Of a DNA stretch of 64,000 nt, positions 7,546 to 16,418 are shown one piece after another. Location: NCBI RefSeq assembly GCF_035621135.1, contig NZ_CP141728.1, positions 310,001 through 374,000 of the forward strand. Direction: 5' to 3'. The DNA is from Sinanaerobacter sp. ZZT-01. GTDB lineage: Bacteria > Bacillota > Clostridia > Peptostreptococcales > Anaerovoracaceae. Made by a program: the position numbers and the translations under genes. The notes beneath the pieces were generated by a model, which saw only the letters and a program-made list of their open reading frames with translations, was not told the DNA's origin and made no database searches. Numbering within the stretch: position 1 is the stretch's first letter; every line of letters starts with the position of its first letter.

Positions 7546-7755
7546 TCACATGTAGTAACTCATGACTAAATCTTTAATCTGCCAGATACTCTCTGCCAAA
7601 ACATAAAAAACGACTGCATTTTTCATCTTCTTTTTATAGCTAGCACTTTGTTCTTCGTCAATGCCTAGATGAATAAAGCAGAAAACCACTCTTAAAACTG
7701 CGCCTACACGAATCAACAGGATAAAGGCATCCGCCATTTCTTTTAATAACTCCAC
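7546..7755 (-). CDS. Small membrane protein of the transfer cluster
   Basis: A 69-aa protein with a GTG start at 7755 and a strong ribosome binding site (AAGGAGGGTG). It has a hydrophobic segment at about 8-32 (MADAFILLIRVGAVLRVVFC), a basic loop (YKKKMKNAV) and a second hydrophobic stretch near the C-terminus. It sits between the TrbL/VirB6-like gene and the PrgI-like gene with very short spacers, so it is probably an inner-membrane part of the transfer machine. I do not recognise a named family. Confidence 0.6.
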   Translation of the reverse strand: MELLKEMADAFILLIRVGAVLRVVFCFIHLGIDEEQSASYKKKMKNAVVFYVLAESIWQIKDLVMSYYM

Positions 7756-7770
7756 GGCTTCACCCTCCTT

Positions 7771-8607
7771 CTATTTTTTAAATACCGCTTTTCCCATTTG
7801 ATAGATTCGAGCAGTTGAATAAATGGGGTTCATCATGCCGCTACCGTTTCCACCAGAAACAATTAGAAATTCTTGTAGGAACTTCGGCGTCCTTAAGGCT
7901 AATAAAAGAGCTGCCAATCCCCAAAACACGTGGGCATTGAGCATTAACGCTACGCCTAGCTTTGCCAAAACAATCTGAACCAAAACAGCTATTGTACTTT
8001 GAAAAAACTTTTGAATGTAGGTTCTGAACACGCCATTTTCCTGATCCATTAAGCCAACACAGGCAAGTGGTAATCCGATCCGAAGAATCAAGATTTCCAG
8101 TCCCCGTGTCAGAAACTGGACATAAAGCATAAAGAAGCAGATAAAAAAGATGATGGAAACAATGCCTGTAAATATCCCTGCACTTGTAATCCCTGTAATA
8201 ATGGAACTAAAATCCGTTGCCATGTCATCAGAAACCGTGGTAATTAATTCGTTGCTCAGATCTTCAACTACTTCAGTTAACCAACCATATAAGGTCGGAA
8301 AACTAACAGCAATAGCAAGAGACTTGAAGAATCCTGTCAGTAGCAAAAGAGGGTCAATCTCAGCATCCCCTTCCGTCCATAAAATATATCGCTCAAAGCC
8401 TTTTTTTAGAAATTTTAAGACAATGAGAGAAACTCCAAACGAAAAGAAAATATCAAATATGCTGCTTATACCACTGGTTCCAAGAAGTGTATCCATATAG
8501 TCTTCTGCATGAAGGGCAATGGGAACAAGTCCATCAAGAAGGGTATTCACATATGCCAGACAACCGGATAATATCGCTCCTATCAGCAGCATGATGACGT
8601 ATTCCAT
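7771..8607 (-). CDS. TrbL/VirB6-like conjugative transfer membrane protein
   Basis: A 278-aa polytopic membrane protein. The ATG at 8607 is chosen because GGGAGGTG lies about 7 nt upstream; the frame is open 60 nt further without a ribosome binding site. About six hydrophobic segments are visible, including MEYVIMLLIGAILSGCLAY at the N-terminus, IFTGIVSIIFFICFFMLYVQ in the middle, and VLVQIVLAKLGVALMLNAHV near the C-terminus. Topology and operon position match VirB6/TrbL, which forms part of the inner-membrane channel of type IV secretion systems. It appears intact, unlike several neighbours. Confidence 0.75.
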   Translation of the reverse strand: MEYVIMLLIGAILSGCLAYVNTLLDGLVPIALHAEDYMDTLLGTSGISSIFDIFFSFGVSLIVLKFLKKGFERYILWTEGDAEIDPLLLLTGFFKSLAIAVSFPTLYGWLTEVVEDLSNELITTVSDDMATDFSSIITGITSAGIFTGIVSIIFFICFFMLYVQFLTRGLEILILRIGLPLACVGLMDQENGVFRTYIQKFFQSTIAVLVQIVLAKLGVALMLNAHVFWGLAALLLALRTPKFLQEFLIVSGGNGSGMMNPIYSTARIYQMGKAVFKK

Positions 8608-8639
8608 TAATGTGCACCTCCCTCGCGATAAAGTATAAA

Positions 8640-8656
8640 AGGGGCTAAAAGCCCCT
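8640..8656 (-). promoter_or_regulatory. Intercistronic hairpin before the TrbL-like gene
   Basis: AGGGGC (8640-8645) pairs with GCCCCT (8651-8656) around a 5-nt loop. It lies between the pilin-like pseudogene and the TrbL-like start. It could be a weak attenuator or an RNA-processing element, which is inference. There is no strong T run on the minus strand. Confidence 0.45.
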
Positions 8657-8686
8657 CCTACCATCACATCATTCGTAAAATAACGA

Positions 8687-9087
8687 CTAGTTCACCGTCA
8701 CACCGCCACTATAGTTGAACATATCTTCAATTCTCTCTTGCAAAGTTGGCAAAATCACATCGCCAAAAAGTGCATACAATCCTGCCAATAGCAAAGCACC
8801 AATAACAATTGAAATCAAAATTTTAACAGCAGAATCGACCATGCCCTCTCCGCTATTTCCAGCAAGAATTGTTCTTCCTTTTTAATCAGCAAAACGCCGA
8901 CAATTGGTGCTAAAACCATTAACCAAGTCGTTACGTCTTGAATTAAATTTTCAGTGCCTTTCACAATTTGACTTTCTTGAACCGTATCTGCCATTACCGG
9001 AACGGTTGACAACATCATTGCTGACAGTGTTCCAGCCATGGCCTTTAGAACTCTTGTTACTTTCTGTCTTAGGGGGTTACGCTTCAT
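8687..9087 (-). pseudogene. Pilin-like (VirB2-type) secreted membrane protein, frameshifted
   Basis: The ATG at 9087 (AAGGCGGTG upstream) starts a protein with a signal peptide (VLKAMAGTLSAMMLSTVPVMA) and a hydrophobic segment TWLMVLAPIVGVLLIK. The frame then leaves the native sequence at an A5 run (8879-8883). With one more A the protein would continue KKGRTILAGNSGEGMVDSAV, a second membrane segment (ILISIVIGALLLAGLYALFG), and end NYSGGVTVN at 8687. That gives about 132 residues with signal peptide, two membrane segments and a short polar loop, as in VirB2/TrbC-type pilins. It overlaps the VirD4 gene end. As written, it encodes a truncated product. Confidence 0.75.
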
Positions 9088-11145
9088 CTTTTTCACCGCC
9101 TTTCATATTTCGCATATAGACAAAGTTTGATTTTTCTTCTTGGGTGTAATACTCCCAAATATTCCACGTATCAATGGCATTATGGGATTTTCTCTGGTGT
9201 CTTTTTCTTTCTCTTTCTTCACGCACCTTTCTGTTATGTTCTTTGTCACCAAGTCCGAATAGGGCATTAAAAAACCACTTCGATAAATCTGGCAATTGCA
9301 TCATTGCCGGATGATTTCTCGAAGTGATTAATGTGTAAGGTCTATTGATTCGTCTAATTTCATCCACTGTTAAAAGTGCTCGATGCGTTAGATTTACGCT
9401 GTGAGAACTTGATGGATTCGAATATTTGCCATGGGATGAACTCAGCGAATAGGTGGATACCGTGTAATTCCCTAGTTTCTTTGATATTTCATCCAAGGTT
9501 CCTAGATCATCAGCTTGAAGATAAAGCCAAGTTTCACAATTGGATTTAATTGTACCAGCGACTTCTTTGCCATATTTCTCATCCAGTTGCATAAAGCTTT
9601 GAAGGAATAAATTAAACCGGATACCCCTTCCACCACCAACGGTTAGTTTGTTGGCGAAGTCTGGAATCTTTACAAAGTTGCCAAATTCGTCAAGCATGAA
9701 GTTGACTCTTCGCTTTAAGCGCCCCCTCTCTCATCTGCATTTTTCACCAGTTGCATATAACACTGATTCACAAAGAGACTGGCTAAACTATAGTAAGTTG
9801 TTTTTTCATCAGGAAGAATAATGAACAGTACCTGCTTGACTGTTCCCATTTTCCTGAGATCAAAATCACTGGCTTCTGACATGGAATGGATCAGAGGATT
9901 TGTAAACAGCCTTAATGTTGTCAGTGCTGAAGTATAGAATGATCCTCTGGTCTTACTAGGAGCCACTTCACTAATGGCAAGTAAAGCTTTAGCTGGATGA
10001 TTTGCCGGCATATTCTTCATGTATTTGATGATAGGCATTGCGCCGTCCACTACTTTACACATCTCACTGATAAAGAAATAGACATTGCTCATATTCTGGT
10101 ATCTTCTGTCTTTGCCATTGCGATTATCATAAACCACTGCCATAATAGCACTGGCAATAATACTGGCTTCACCATTGGTCCAGATTTTTTCGTTGTGACT
10201 ATTCTCTGGGACGAGTGCCGCTGTTAAATCCCATGTAGCATCCACTGCTTTGGGAATATCATTTTCATCAATGGCATCAATAATTGGCTGCAAGAAGTTA
10301 TAGCGATCACTCTTAAGAGGATTCTTAAAATCAATACAAATCACCTCATAGCCAAGAGCAACCAAATAGGGATAAGTGTAGGTGAAGATTTCGCCTTTGG
10401 GGTCACTTATGACCAAACTCTCCCCTGAAAGTCCAAGCAGGCCAACGGATTGAAGTACAACTGACCGTGTTTTCCCTGATCGAGTAGCACCAATACAAAG
10501 ACTATGGGTGTCTTCATCAATATAAAATATCTTTTCTGTATCTCCCTCTTTCTGAAATCCAACTACAATGCCACCCTGATTTAGCTGGGATATCGGATGT
10601 TCCTGTGCATCGGTTTCTGACAAATCTTTTTCATTTGATGCTTCATTCCTTTCTTCTGATTGGTTTTGAATGTTTTTCCCTTCAGATAAGTTTTCTTCTT
10701 TTGGACTGTTTTCTTTTTCTTCATCCTGTTTAATCCTTTCCATTAATTTTTTTAGATCATACTTCCTAAGCCTAGTCGATTTAAACTCTTTAATCTTTTC
10801 ACCTTCAGTCAGCCATCTTGCTGATCCAAATTGCATTTGTCCCGCTCTGACCGGCGTTGCAATATCTGGTGTAATCGCTTCTAAATCTGATTGATAGGGT
10901 TTCATATTTGCCAAGTAAAAATATATAGAACATAAAAGAACAAAGCCTTGTAAATAAAGAAATAGCGACAAATGTTGATCACTTGCCGCTATACTTTCAA
11001 AACAATATTTAATTGGAATAACAGTGAGCACTTTCATTTTTCCTGACAATAAAAAATGCAGGTTCGTGGAAAAGTAAATATTCATCCATAAACCTACAAG
11101 AAAAATCAGTGCCGATATCATCAGCTTCAATTGTTTGTATTTCAA
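9077..11145 (-). pseudogene. VirD4/TraG-type coupling protein, frameshifted
   Basis: A type IV coupling protein, the ATPase that brings the relaxase-DNA complex to the secretion channel. A TTG start at 11145 has GAGGTGACAAA before it. Two N-terminal membrane segments are followed by an acidic linker (about residues 130-185), the segment FGSARWLTEGEKIKEF, and Walker A (CIGATRSGKTRSVVLQ). The frame ends at 9715 with NADERGGA. The remaining part, with Walker B (FMLDEFGNFVKIPDF) and the C-terminal VTSRNHP-like region, continues in another frame from 9697. One missing G in the G5 run at 9722-9726 restores a single protein of about 690 aa. As written the two nucleotide-binding motifs are split, so coupling should fail unless this is a sequencing error. 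Confidence 0.9.
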
Positions 11146-11162
11146 TTTGTCACCTCACAGTT

Positions 11163-11602
11163 CTACCCGTCATCAGCAACCATCTCAAGATCTTCAAGTT
11201 TCTCATGACGCAAAATCTCCGGAACAATCAATTCAATTTTTTCAAGAATAGAACCAATGGCTTTTTCATCCTTGTAATTCAAATTGCCATTAAGCCCTAC
11301 ATAATTCACTAAACTTGAATGGATTAATTTTAAATCCGTTTCCCCAAACATGCGATTGGCATTAATAAGTCCTGCACGTTTGGCAAAATCTTCTTTTGCT
11401 GTTTCAAGACTTGAAAAATAATGCCCCAATGTTACGGACTTACCATCATATGTGTATTGCCAAGTCACAAATTCAAAACCGTCTTGCATTTCCCCCATCG
11501 CCAGAACATGTCCATCATGTTCTAGTATTTTACGGTATCCATCTCTTAAACCATCTGCCTGAAGGGTTTAAGTTGATTGTAGAATTCCATTGGTTTTGTC
11601 AT
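11163..11602 (-). pseudogene. Small hypothetical transfer-cluster protein, frameshifted
   Basis: The ATG at 11602 (AAAGGTGG upstream) starts MTKPMEFYNQLKPF and reaches a stop after 18 residues. A one-base correction near 11560-11570 joins it to a second frame, ADGLRDGYRKILEHDGHVLA..., that runs through WQYTYDGKSVTLGHYFSSLE to 11163. The corrected product would be about 145 aa, soluble, with no motif I recognise. It lies between relaxase and coupling-protein genes, a usual place for accessory mobilisation proteins. Confidence 0.65.
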
Positions 11603-11621
11603 TCAATCATCCACCTTTCAT

Positions 11622-12587
11622 TTACATACTATTTTCACTTTCTTTGTCCCAGTTAAGCCCTTTGCCTTTCTTTGATTTTTCAATTTTTTCTTTTACTGCT
11701 TCTCCTTCAATCGTTGATAAAGGATAGTTACTCCTGCTCGCATCAAACTGATTATCCATTTTGACAAGTTGAACTGCTGATAGGAGCATTTCCATTTTAC
11801 TTCGAGAGATTCTAGCCTCCATTCTTTGACTGTTCAATTCAAAAGCTTTTAACAGTGCTTCCTTTGCAAAATGTTCCGGTGGATACAACTTTCTATTTCT
11901 GCATTTTTTGCCTTGTGCATTGGTAAAAGTAATATATTTTCTGGTATCACTCCAATCCACTTGATAACCTAATGCCTTCATATTATCTACAAATTCTTCT
12001 TTACTTCTGTCAATCCATTTCACTTTTTTCACTGCTAAATAGAGTTCATACTTCCAACTATGACCGTTTTCTTTTGAACGGTATTCACCTCGATTAACAC
12101 GACTGCCTGATTTGCCTTGAGTAATAATCAGTCCGTATTTTTTGCAGATTTCATCAGAATAATCCTTCATCATTTGAAGGTGCTCTGCGCTCTGTTTCCA
12201 TTTCATACCGGTCTCCATATTAACGGTATTTACAACAAAATGCGTGTGAAGATGATCTCGATCTGTATGAACTGCATAGGCAACTTGAAAACCTTTGAAG
12301 GCTTCCATTTGCACCAGCTCATCAGCAATCTGCTTAACCATTGCAGGTGTCACTTTATCATATGGCGCAAAGCTCTGAGTAAAGTGGATATATTGTCTGC
12401 CTTTTAATTTACTGTATTCTGACTTAGTCATAAAAAACTCATTATAGGCTGTATTAACACCACAGTTATGACCATCTTCTAAAGTTTCTTCTGTTTTAGC
12501 TGGGTTGGTAATGTATTTCAGAACTCTTTCAAGCGCTGCTAAGGTATTGTTCTTTCCATTGATGAATTCAATAACAGCCATAGGCAT
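11622..12587 (-). CDS. Relaxase, MobP/VirD2 family
   Basis: A 321-aa protein with the Relaxase (VirD2-type) N-terminal domain. Motif III is clear: HTDRDHLHTHFVVN gives the metal-binding HxDxxHxH pattern at about residues 107-120. An upstream region with YIHFTQSF and nearby tyrosines should hold motif I. It would nick oriT and stay bound to the 5' end of the transferred strand. The C-terminal part is short and basic. The start overlaps the stop of the 118-aa gene, indicating translational coupling; a second ATG at 12581 is an equal candidate. It appears intact while the coupling protein is broken, so mobilisation by another element's machinery remains conceivable. The likely target is the oriT-like sequence at about 15.05-15.12 kb. 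Confidence 0.88.
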   Translation of the reverse strand: MPMAVIEFINGKNNTLAALERVLKYITNPAKTEETLEDGHNCGVNTAYNEFFMTKSEYSKLKGRQYIHFTQSFAPYDKVTPAMVKQIADELVQMEAFKGFQVAYAVHTDRDHLHTHFVVNTVNMETGMKWKQSAEHLQMMKDYSDEICKKYGLIITQGKSGSRVNRGEYRSKENGHSWKYELYLAVKKVKWIDRSKEEFVDNMKALGYQVDWSDTRKYITFTNAQGKKCRNRKLYPPEHFAKEALLKAFELNSQRMEARISRSKMEMLLSAVQLVKMDNQFDASRSNYPLSTIEGEAVKEKIEKSKKGKGLNWDKESENSM

Positions 12588-12943
12588 TACATCTCATCTA
12601 ACTCATGATCTAAATCATTGGCTAGAGTTTTTAAATCCTCAATCATCTTTTGACTAAATTCAGATTTCACACCTACTGCTGCATAAAGTTCCGACAATGC
12701 GCCTATCATCTTTTGGGGATTCTCTTTAAAAAGTCTTGATTGTCTGATGTCTTGTGATAGAAGGAAGTCTTGACCTTTAGCATATTCTCCTTTTATCACT
12801 GCATCCACTGCATATGAACCTTCGGTAATACCTAAGGAGGTATACCTTCCATCAGTTGGCAAGTGATTAAAATAATCAGCGGCTTCCCGAAGATCATCTT
12901 TCCACTCACAGCCATTCCCATAACGATAAATATGATATTTCAT
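12587..12943 (-). CDS. Accessory mobilisation protein, 118 aa
   Basis: A soluble 118-aa protein starting MKYHIYRYGNGCEWKDD with GAGGTGATGAC upstream. It contains GITEGSYAVDAVIKGEYAKGQDFL and an acidic, helical C-terminus ending DHELDEM. I recognise no named family. It lies between mobC (6 nt gap) and the relaxase gene, which it overlaps, so it is almost certainly part of the relaxosome operon. Confidence 0.65.
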   Translation of the reverse strand: MKYHIYRYGNGCEWKDDLREAADYFNHLPTDGRYTSLGITEGSYAVDAVIKGEYAKGQDFLLSQDIRQSRLFKENPQKMIGALSELYAAVGVKSEFSQKMIEDLKTLANDLDHELDEM

Positions 12944-12949
12944 ACGTCA

Positions 12950-13258
12950 TCACCTCTTCCCTTTGACTAATTTGCACAGCTCATCCCATAAACCAGTAAA
13001 TGTTTCTCTGGCCTTCGTTAGATTAACTTCTTTGATTTTTCCTTGATAGGCTAATACCGTTAACTGGTTTAAGTTGTTGCCGATTTTAGATAACTGATGA
13101 TTCATTTCTTTAATGTCGTCAAAAAAAATAATCTCCTTGTCCAGTGCAGACAAGGAGACGTATTTACTAATTGAAAGCTTTGATTTTTCAGCTTTCTTTT
13201 TTATTTTGTTATATTCGGCTTCCGTTACTCGGAAACCTATGAATTTAGTTTTGTTCAT
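12950..13258 (-). CDS. mobC: MobC-like relaxosome accessory protein
   Basis: A 102-aa protein with an N-terminal ribbon-helix-helix (KFIGFRVTEAEYNKIKKKAE, then SISKYVSLSAL) and the MobC signature NHQLSKIGNNLNQLTVLAYQG. MobC proteins bind oriT next to nic and help the relaxase open the strands. I chose the ATG at 13258; a GTG at 13270 is possible, and neither has a strong ribosome binding site. It is the first gene of the mobilisation operon, with the KAP-like NTPase gene ending 43 nt upstream. Confidence 0.85.
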   Translation of the reverse strand: MNKTKFIGFRVTEAEYNKIKKKAEKSKLSISKYVSLSALDKEIIFFDDIKEMNHQLSKIGNNLNQLTVLAYQGKIKEVNLTKARETFTGLWDELCKLVKGKR

Positions 13259-13300
13259 TTTGTTACCCACTATTTTTCTAATTACTTATTAATTAAGGAG

Positions 13301-15001
13301 CTATTCATTTATCATTTGTTCCATCTCATATTCAAGCCTTGCTTCATGCTCCATTTTTCTATCCAAATATTCCATAAAATGATCTATTTTTTTCCTTCTT
13401 GTAAATTCCACTTCTTCTTTTTTCTTTTCAATTAAGTAATCATTTGCAGTCTCACTTTCAGTTTTATCAATAAGATCTTCTATACTTTTAGCTCCCTCTG
13501 CAGAATACGTGATAACTAATTGATTAAAATAATAATCAAAGATTTCAATGAAACGTTTCTTATCATTTAATTCATTGAATTTTAGCAAAGATAGAACACG
13601 CCCATACTCTTGATTCGTAAAAGCTTCTTGTTGTTGATTTAAAATCGACGTCTCATATTTGTCTTTACAGGTATTATTAATCTTATCGATGAACTTCTTA
13701 ACTCTATCCCTACACTCAATTTCATTCCCAAATTCATCTACATCGTCCCATGATGAATATTTTATCTTTTTATGAATCCCTTGACTCTCATCGTATAAAT
13801 CTACAGCATTTTTTAATAATGATTTTTCAAAATCTTCATCTACTTTATATAAATCATTCAAAGCGTTAAAAACAGAAATTACATTTTCTTGCTTTATGAA
13901 ATACTCTACATCCCTAGATTGTGATTTCATCAGAATTTTTTCCTTAAGCTCATCAAACTCTCTCTCATTTAGTGTATATGCATTATAAATTTTAACCACA
14001 TCTGCCCGAACCTCGGACTTCGCCATTAAGTATTCATTGAACTCATTTTTGTCAATATCCTCATTTGAGTGTATTTTATATATGCTTTTGTATATATTAT
14101 ATTTATCAAAATTCATTGATTTTCTCTTACCTTCTCTTTCGGGAAAGTATATATCATAAATAACTGCTTTACATATTTCTAAAATATCCGTACCTAATTT
14201 ATTAGCAACAAGGTGCTCCTTCACTCTAATAATTAATTCTACATATTTTAAAAATATTCTCAAATTATAAATATTTCCCACCTTATAACCTTTATCTGAA
14301 GTTCTAGGCTTTCCAAAGACAATATTCCCTTCAAGATAAACATTTATAATTTCATCTTCTTCATCTACAGTTTTAGGTATATTCTTAATAATTGTATAGA
14401 GAATGGTTTTATCAAGTTTATTCAACTCAATAATGTGATTGATAACTTTCTCTTTATATCTGGAGAAGATTTCCTGATCACATTCTGCTATCTCTTTTGT
14501 ATTACCAACCACAATTATATCAAAATTTCTTGAAGCTCTTTCAATTAAGCCTAATAAGCTTTTCATTTCAATTGATTCTGATTTTCTCTCGATATCATCG
14601 ATACATATGACAATTCGTTTATCCGGACTGGTCCATTTCACGTCTTCTATAGAAAAAGAATTAACATAGTTTTCTACACTGACACCTAAAAATTTGTCAC
14701 CTAAATCATTCAATAAAGTTTTCGCTACTTTTACTCCTATACTTTCATCTTTTACGTTCTTCAGCCCTGGTATTAAATTAAAAAGCATTGATTTTTCAAT
14801 ATCTTTCATACTTTCTTTTCCAAATACCGATGTATATACTAAGTCATAATCACTACTAAAACTCTTAAAATACTCTTGGACAAAATATGTTTTCCCAATC
14901 CCCCAATTTCCATCTACCAAAATGCATTTTTTCTCATTTATTCCGATTTTAGAATCACTAAAAATTATCTCTAAAGCTAAAGAAGCTTGATTCGTATTCA
15001 T
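13301..15001 (-). CDS. KAP-like P-loop NTPase, possible defence protein
   Basis: A 566-aa protein from the ATG at 15001 (GGGAGGTTTAAAG upstream). Walker A is DGNWGIGKTYFV (about residues 31-42), and Walker B is RIVICIDDIERKS (about 128-140), followed by FDIIVVGNTKEI, the sensor region typical of STAND/KAP NTPases. The C-terminal 300 residues are helical and charged, without a clear effector or membrane domain. KAP NTPases occur in anti-phage systems and exclusion modules of mobile elements. Here it lies alone between the oriT-like region and mobC, next to other defence-type cargo. The defence role is inferred from family and context. Confidence 0.75.
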   Translation of the reverse strand: MNTNQASLALEIIFSDSKIGINEKKCILVDGNWGIGKTYFVQEYFKSFSSDYDLVYTSVFGKESMKDIEKSMLFNLIPGLKNVKDESIGVKVAKTLLNDLGDKFLGVSVENYVNSFSIEDVKWTSPDKRIVICIDDIERKSESIEMKSLLGLIERASRNFDIIVVGNTKEIAECDQEIFSRYKEKVINHIIELNKLDKTILYTIIKNIPKTVDEEDEIINVYLEGNIVFGKPRTSDKGYKVGNIYNLRIFLKYVELIIRVKEHLVANKLGTDILEICKAVIYDIYFPEREGKRKSMNFDKYNIYKSIYKIHSNEDIDKNEFNEYLMAKSEVRADVVKIYNAYTLNEREFDELKEKILMKSQSRDVEYFIKQENVISVFNALNDLYKVDEDFEKSLLKNAVDLYDESQGIHKKIKYSSWDDVDEFGNEIECRDRVKKFIDKINNTCKDKYETSILNQQQEAFTNQEYGRVLSLLKFNELNDKKRFIEIFDYYFNQLVITYSAEGAKSIEDLIDKTESETANDYLIEKKKEEVEFTRRKKIDHFMEYLDRKMEHEARLEYEMEQMINE

Positions 15002-15050
15002 CTTTAAACCTCCCACATTCATAAATCAATTGTTCATTAATAATCAACGA

Positions 15051-15125
15051 GGGTTTGGGAGACCTCCCAACATTCAAACACACTTTGTTAAACAAAGTGG
15101 AAGCTTGCCCTCATGAAAGCAGAGC
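15051..15125 (+). other. Candidate oriT (inverted repeats plus nic-like core)
   Basis: The KAP-PIN intergenic region holds two hairpins: TTGGGAG-AC-CTCCCAA (15055-15070) and CACTTTGTT-A-AACAAAGTG (15081-15099). The second is followed directly by GAAGCTTGCCCTC. An inverted repeat followed by an AAG...GCCCT core is the arrangement of the RSF1010/pIP501-type oriT family, where the core is TAAGTGCGCCCT. By analogy nicking would fall between G and CCC at about 15107/15108 on the plus strand, so the mob genes on the left would enter the recipient last. This is analogy only; no nic site has been matched by search. Confidence 0.5.
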
Positions 15126-15167
15126 TTTCCTATTCGGTATTTGGGTATTGAAAAATAAAGACTTGAT

Positions 15168-16346
15168 TTAATGCTTATGATATTCTTCTAAAGCATCCAT
15201 CATATCAGCTTCCCAATCACCTCTAGGGTCACTTTCAATTATTTCTCTATTTGTCCTTGTCCATTGATTCATCTCTAAATCAAATTCAATATTAATTAAC
15301 TTGAAGTCGAATTCATTACCTATAGAGCTAACTTCGAATGTCAATGTACTATCAAATTCAACAGAATGATCTTCACTAACCTGGCCACGTCCAATATACA
15401 AGTATTCCTTTTCTTCCGAGTCCCAAGCTGAATTTGAATAATCATCATATCCGCAAAACACACTAATATCTGCTTTACATTCAATTGTGACTGTAACATT
15501 ATTATCGCTAACATCATTAACAGAACTTAATCTTAGTTCCATTCCTGAAATCGCATCAATAAATGCTTCATCATAATCGTAACCTTCACAGATTCCTTTT
15601 CTATCGCAATCTTGTCCGTCAATTTCAAAGTTCCCATCAGAAATCTTTTCTTCTAACAAACTGGTAATATTATTCACCACATTTTTATCAAATAAATGAG
15701 TCTTAATTGCATCATAAGTTTTCTTCTCATCCTGTTCATTAATCAAGTCAAAAATTTCATTTAATTTATCAAAGCAACTAAATCCATCAATATTTTCAAA
15801 AGCCTTTCTAAAACCCTTGTCTCCACTAATAATCCACATTGGTTGTATTTCTGAAAAATAACTTTTAATCTTTGAAATCATAATTGCATCCGGAAACTCG
15901 TTCTTTTTCTTTTCATTATTCTCGAATGGTGGTCTAAACTGAAAATAATCATCAATAATTTGATTAACATCTACACCTGAACTATCTATTATCATAAAAT
16001 TTAAATCTTCAAGATATTGATTAAACTTAGCAAGCGCTACCTCTTCGAACCCATTATTCTCAGGTATTTCATAAAAAGATGCAAATGGTGTATCTTTAAT
16101 CAGACTCGGTGATATATGTTTCCTCATTTCCTTGTTATTTTTTTTTAATAACTCATACGATATAAGAACGTTCTCTTTAATGTGTCTTCTTGCTTCACCT
16201 AGGACAATATCGCTTGTATATAAACTTACTTTCTTATTGTCTGAAAACTTTTTTAGTATATTTAGTGGACTTGTTCCTTCCAAATGGTACTTGCTTTCAT
16301 CAAATATATTTGTATCAATAAAAACTGCAATAGGATAAACTGACAT
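15168..16346 (-). CDS. PIN-like (DUF4935-type) ribonuclease-domain protein
   Basis: A 392-aa protein from the ATG at 16346 (GGAGGTATATATA upstream). The N-terminal half has PIN features: AVFIDTNIFDESK (first Asp), SLYTSDIVLGEARRHI (conserved Glu), EFPDAIMISKI (Asp) and MWIISGDKGFRKAF (GDxxF). This order matches PIN_8/DUF4935 proteins, metal-dependent RNases found alone and in defence contexts. The C-terminal 180 residues are acidic and beta-rich with no recognised fold. It follows the ABC ATPase by 73 nt on the same strand, so it may be a fourth member of that operon or separate cargo. The oriT-like region follows. Confidence 0.75.
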   Translation of the reverse strand: MSVYPIAVFIDTNIFDESKYHLEGTSPLNILKKFSDNKKVSLYTSDIVLGEARRHIKENVLISYELLKKNNKEMRKHISPSLIKDTPFASFYEIPENNGFEEVALAKFNQYLEDLNFMIIDSSGVDVNQIIDDYFQFRPPFENNEKKKNEFPDAIMISKIKSYFSEIQPMWIISGDKGFRKAFENIDGFSCFDKLNEIFDLINEQDEKKTYDAIKTHLFDKNVVNNITSLLEEKISDGNFEIDGQDCDRKGICEGYDYDEAFIDAISGMELRLSSVNDVSDNNVTVTIECKADISVFCGYDDYSNSAWDSEEKEYLYIGRGQVSEDHSVEFDSTLTFEVSSIGNEFDFKLINIEFDLEMNQWTRTNREIIESDPRGDWEADMMDALEEYHKH

Positions 16347-16418
16347 TATATATACCTCCATTCTCATATTTGTGTCATTAGGTCAAAATAGATGCACTAC
16401 AAGATTTCTAAAATTGCA

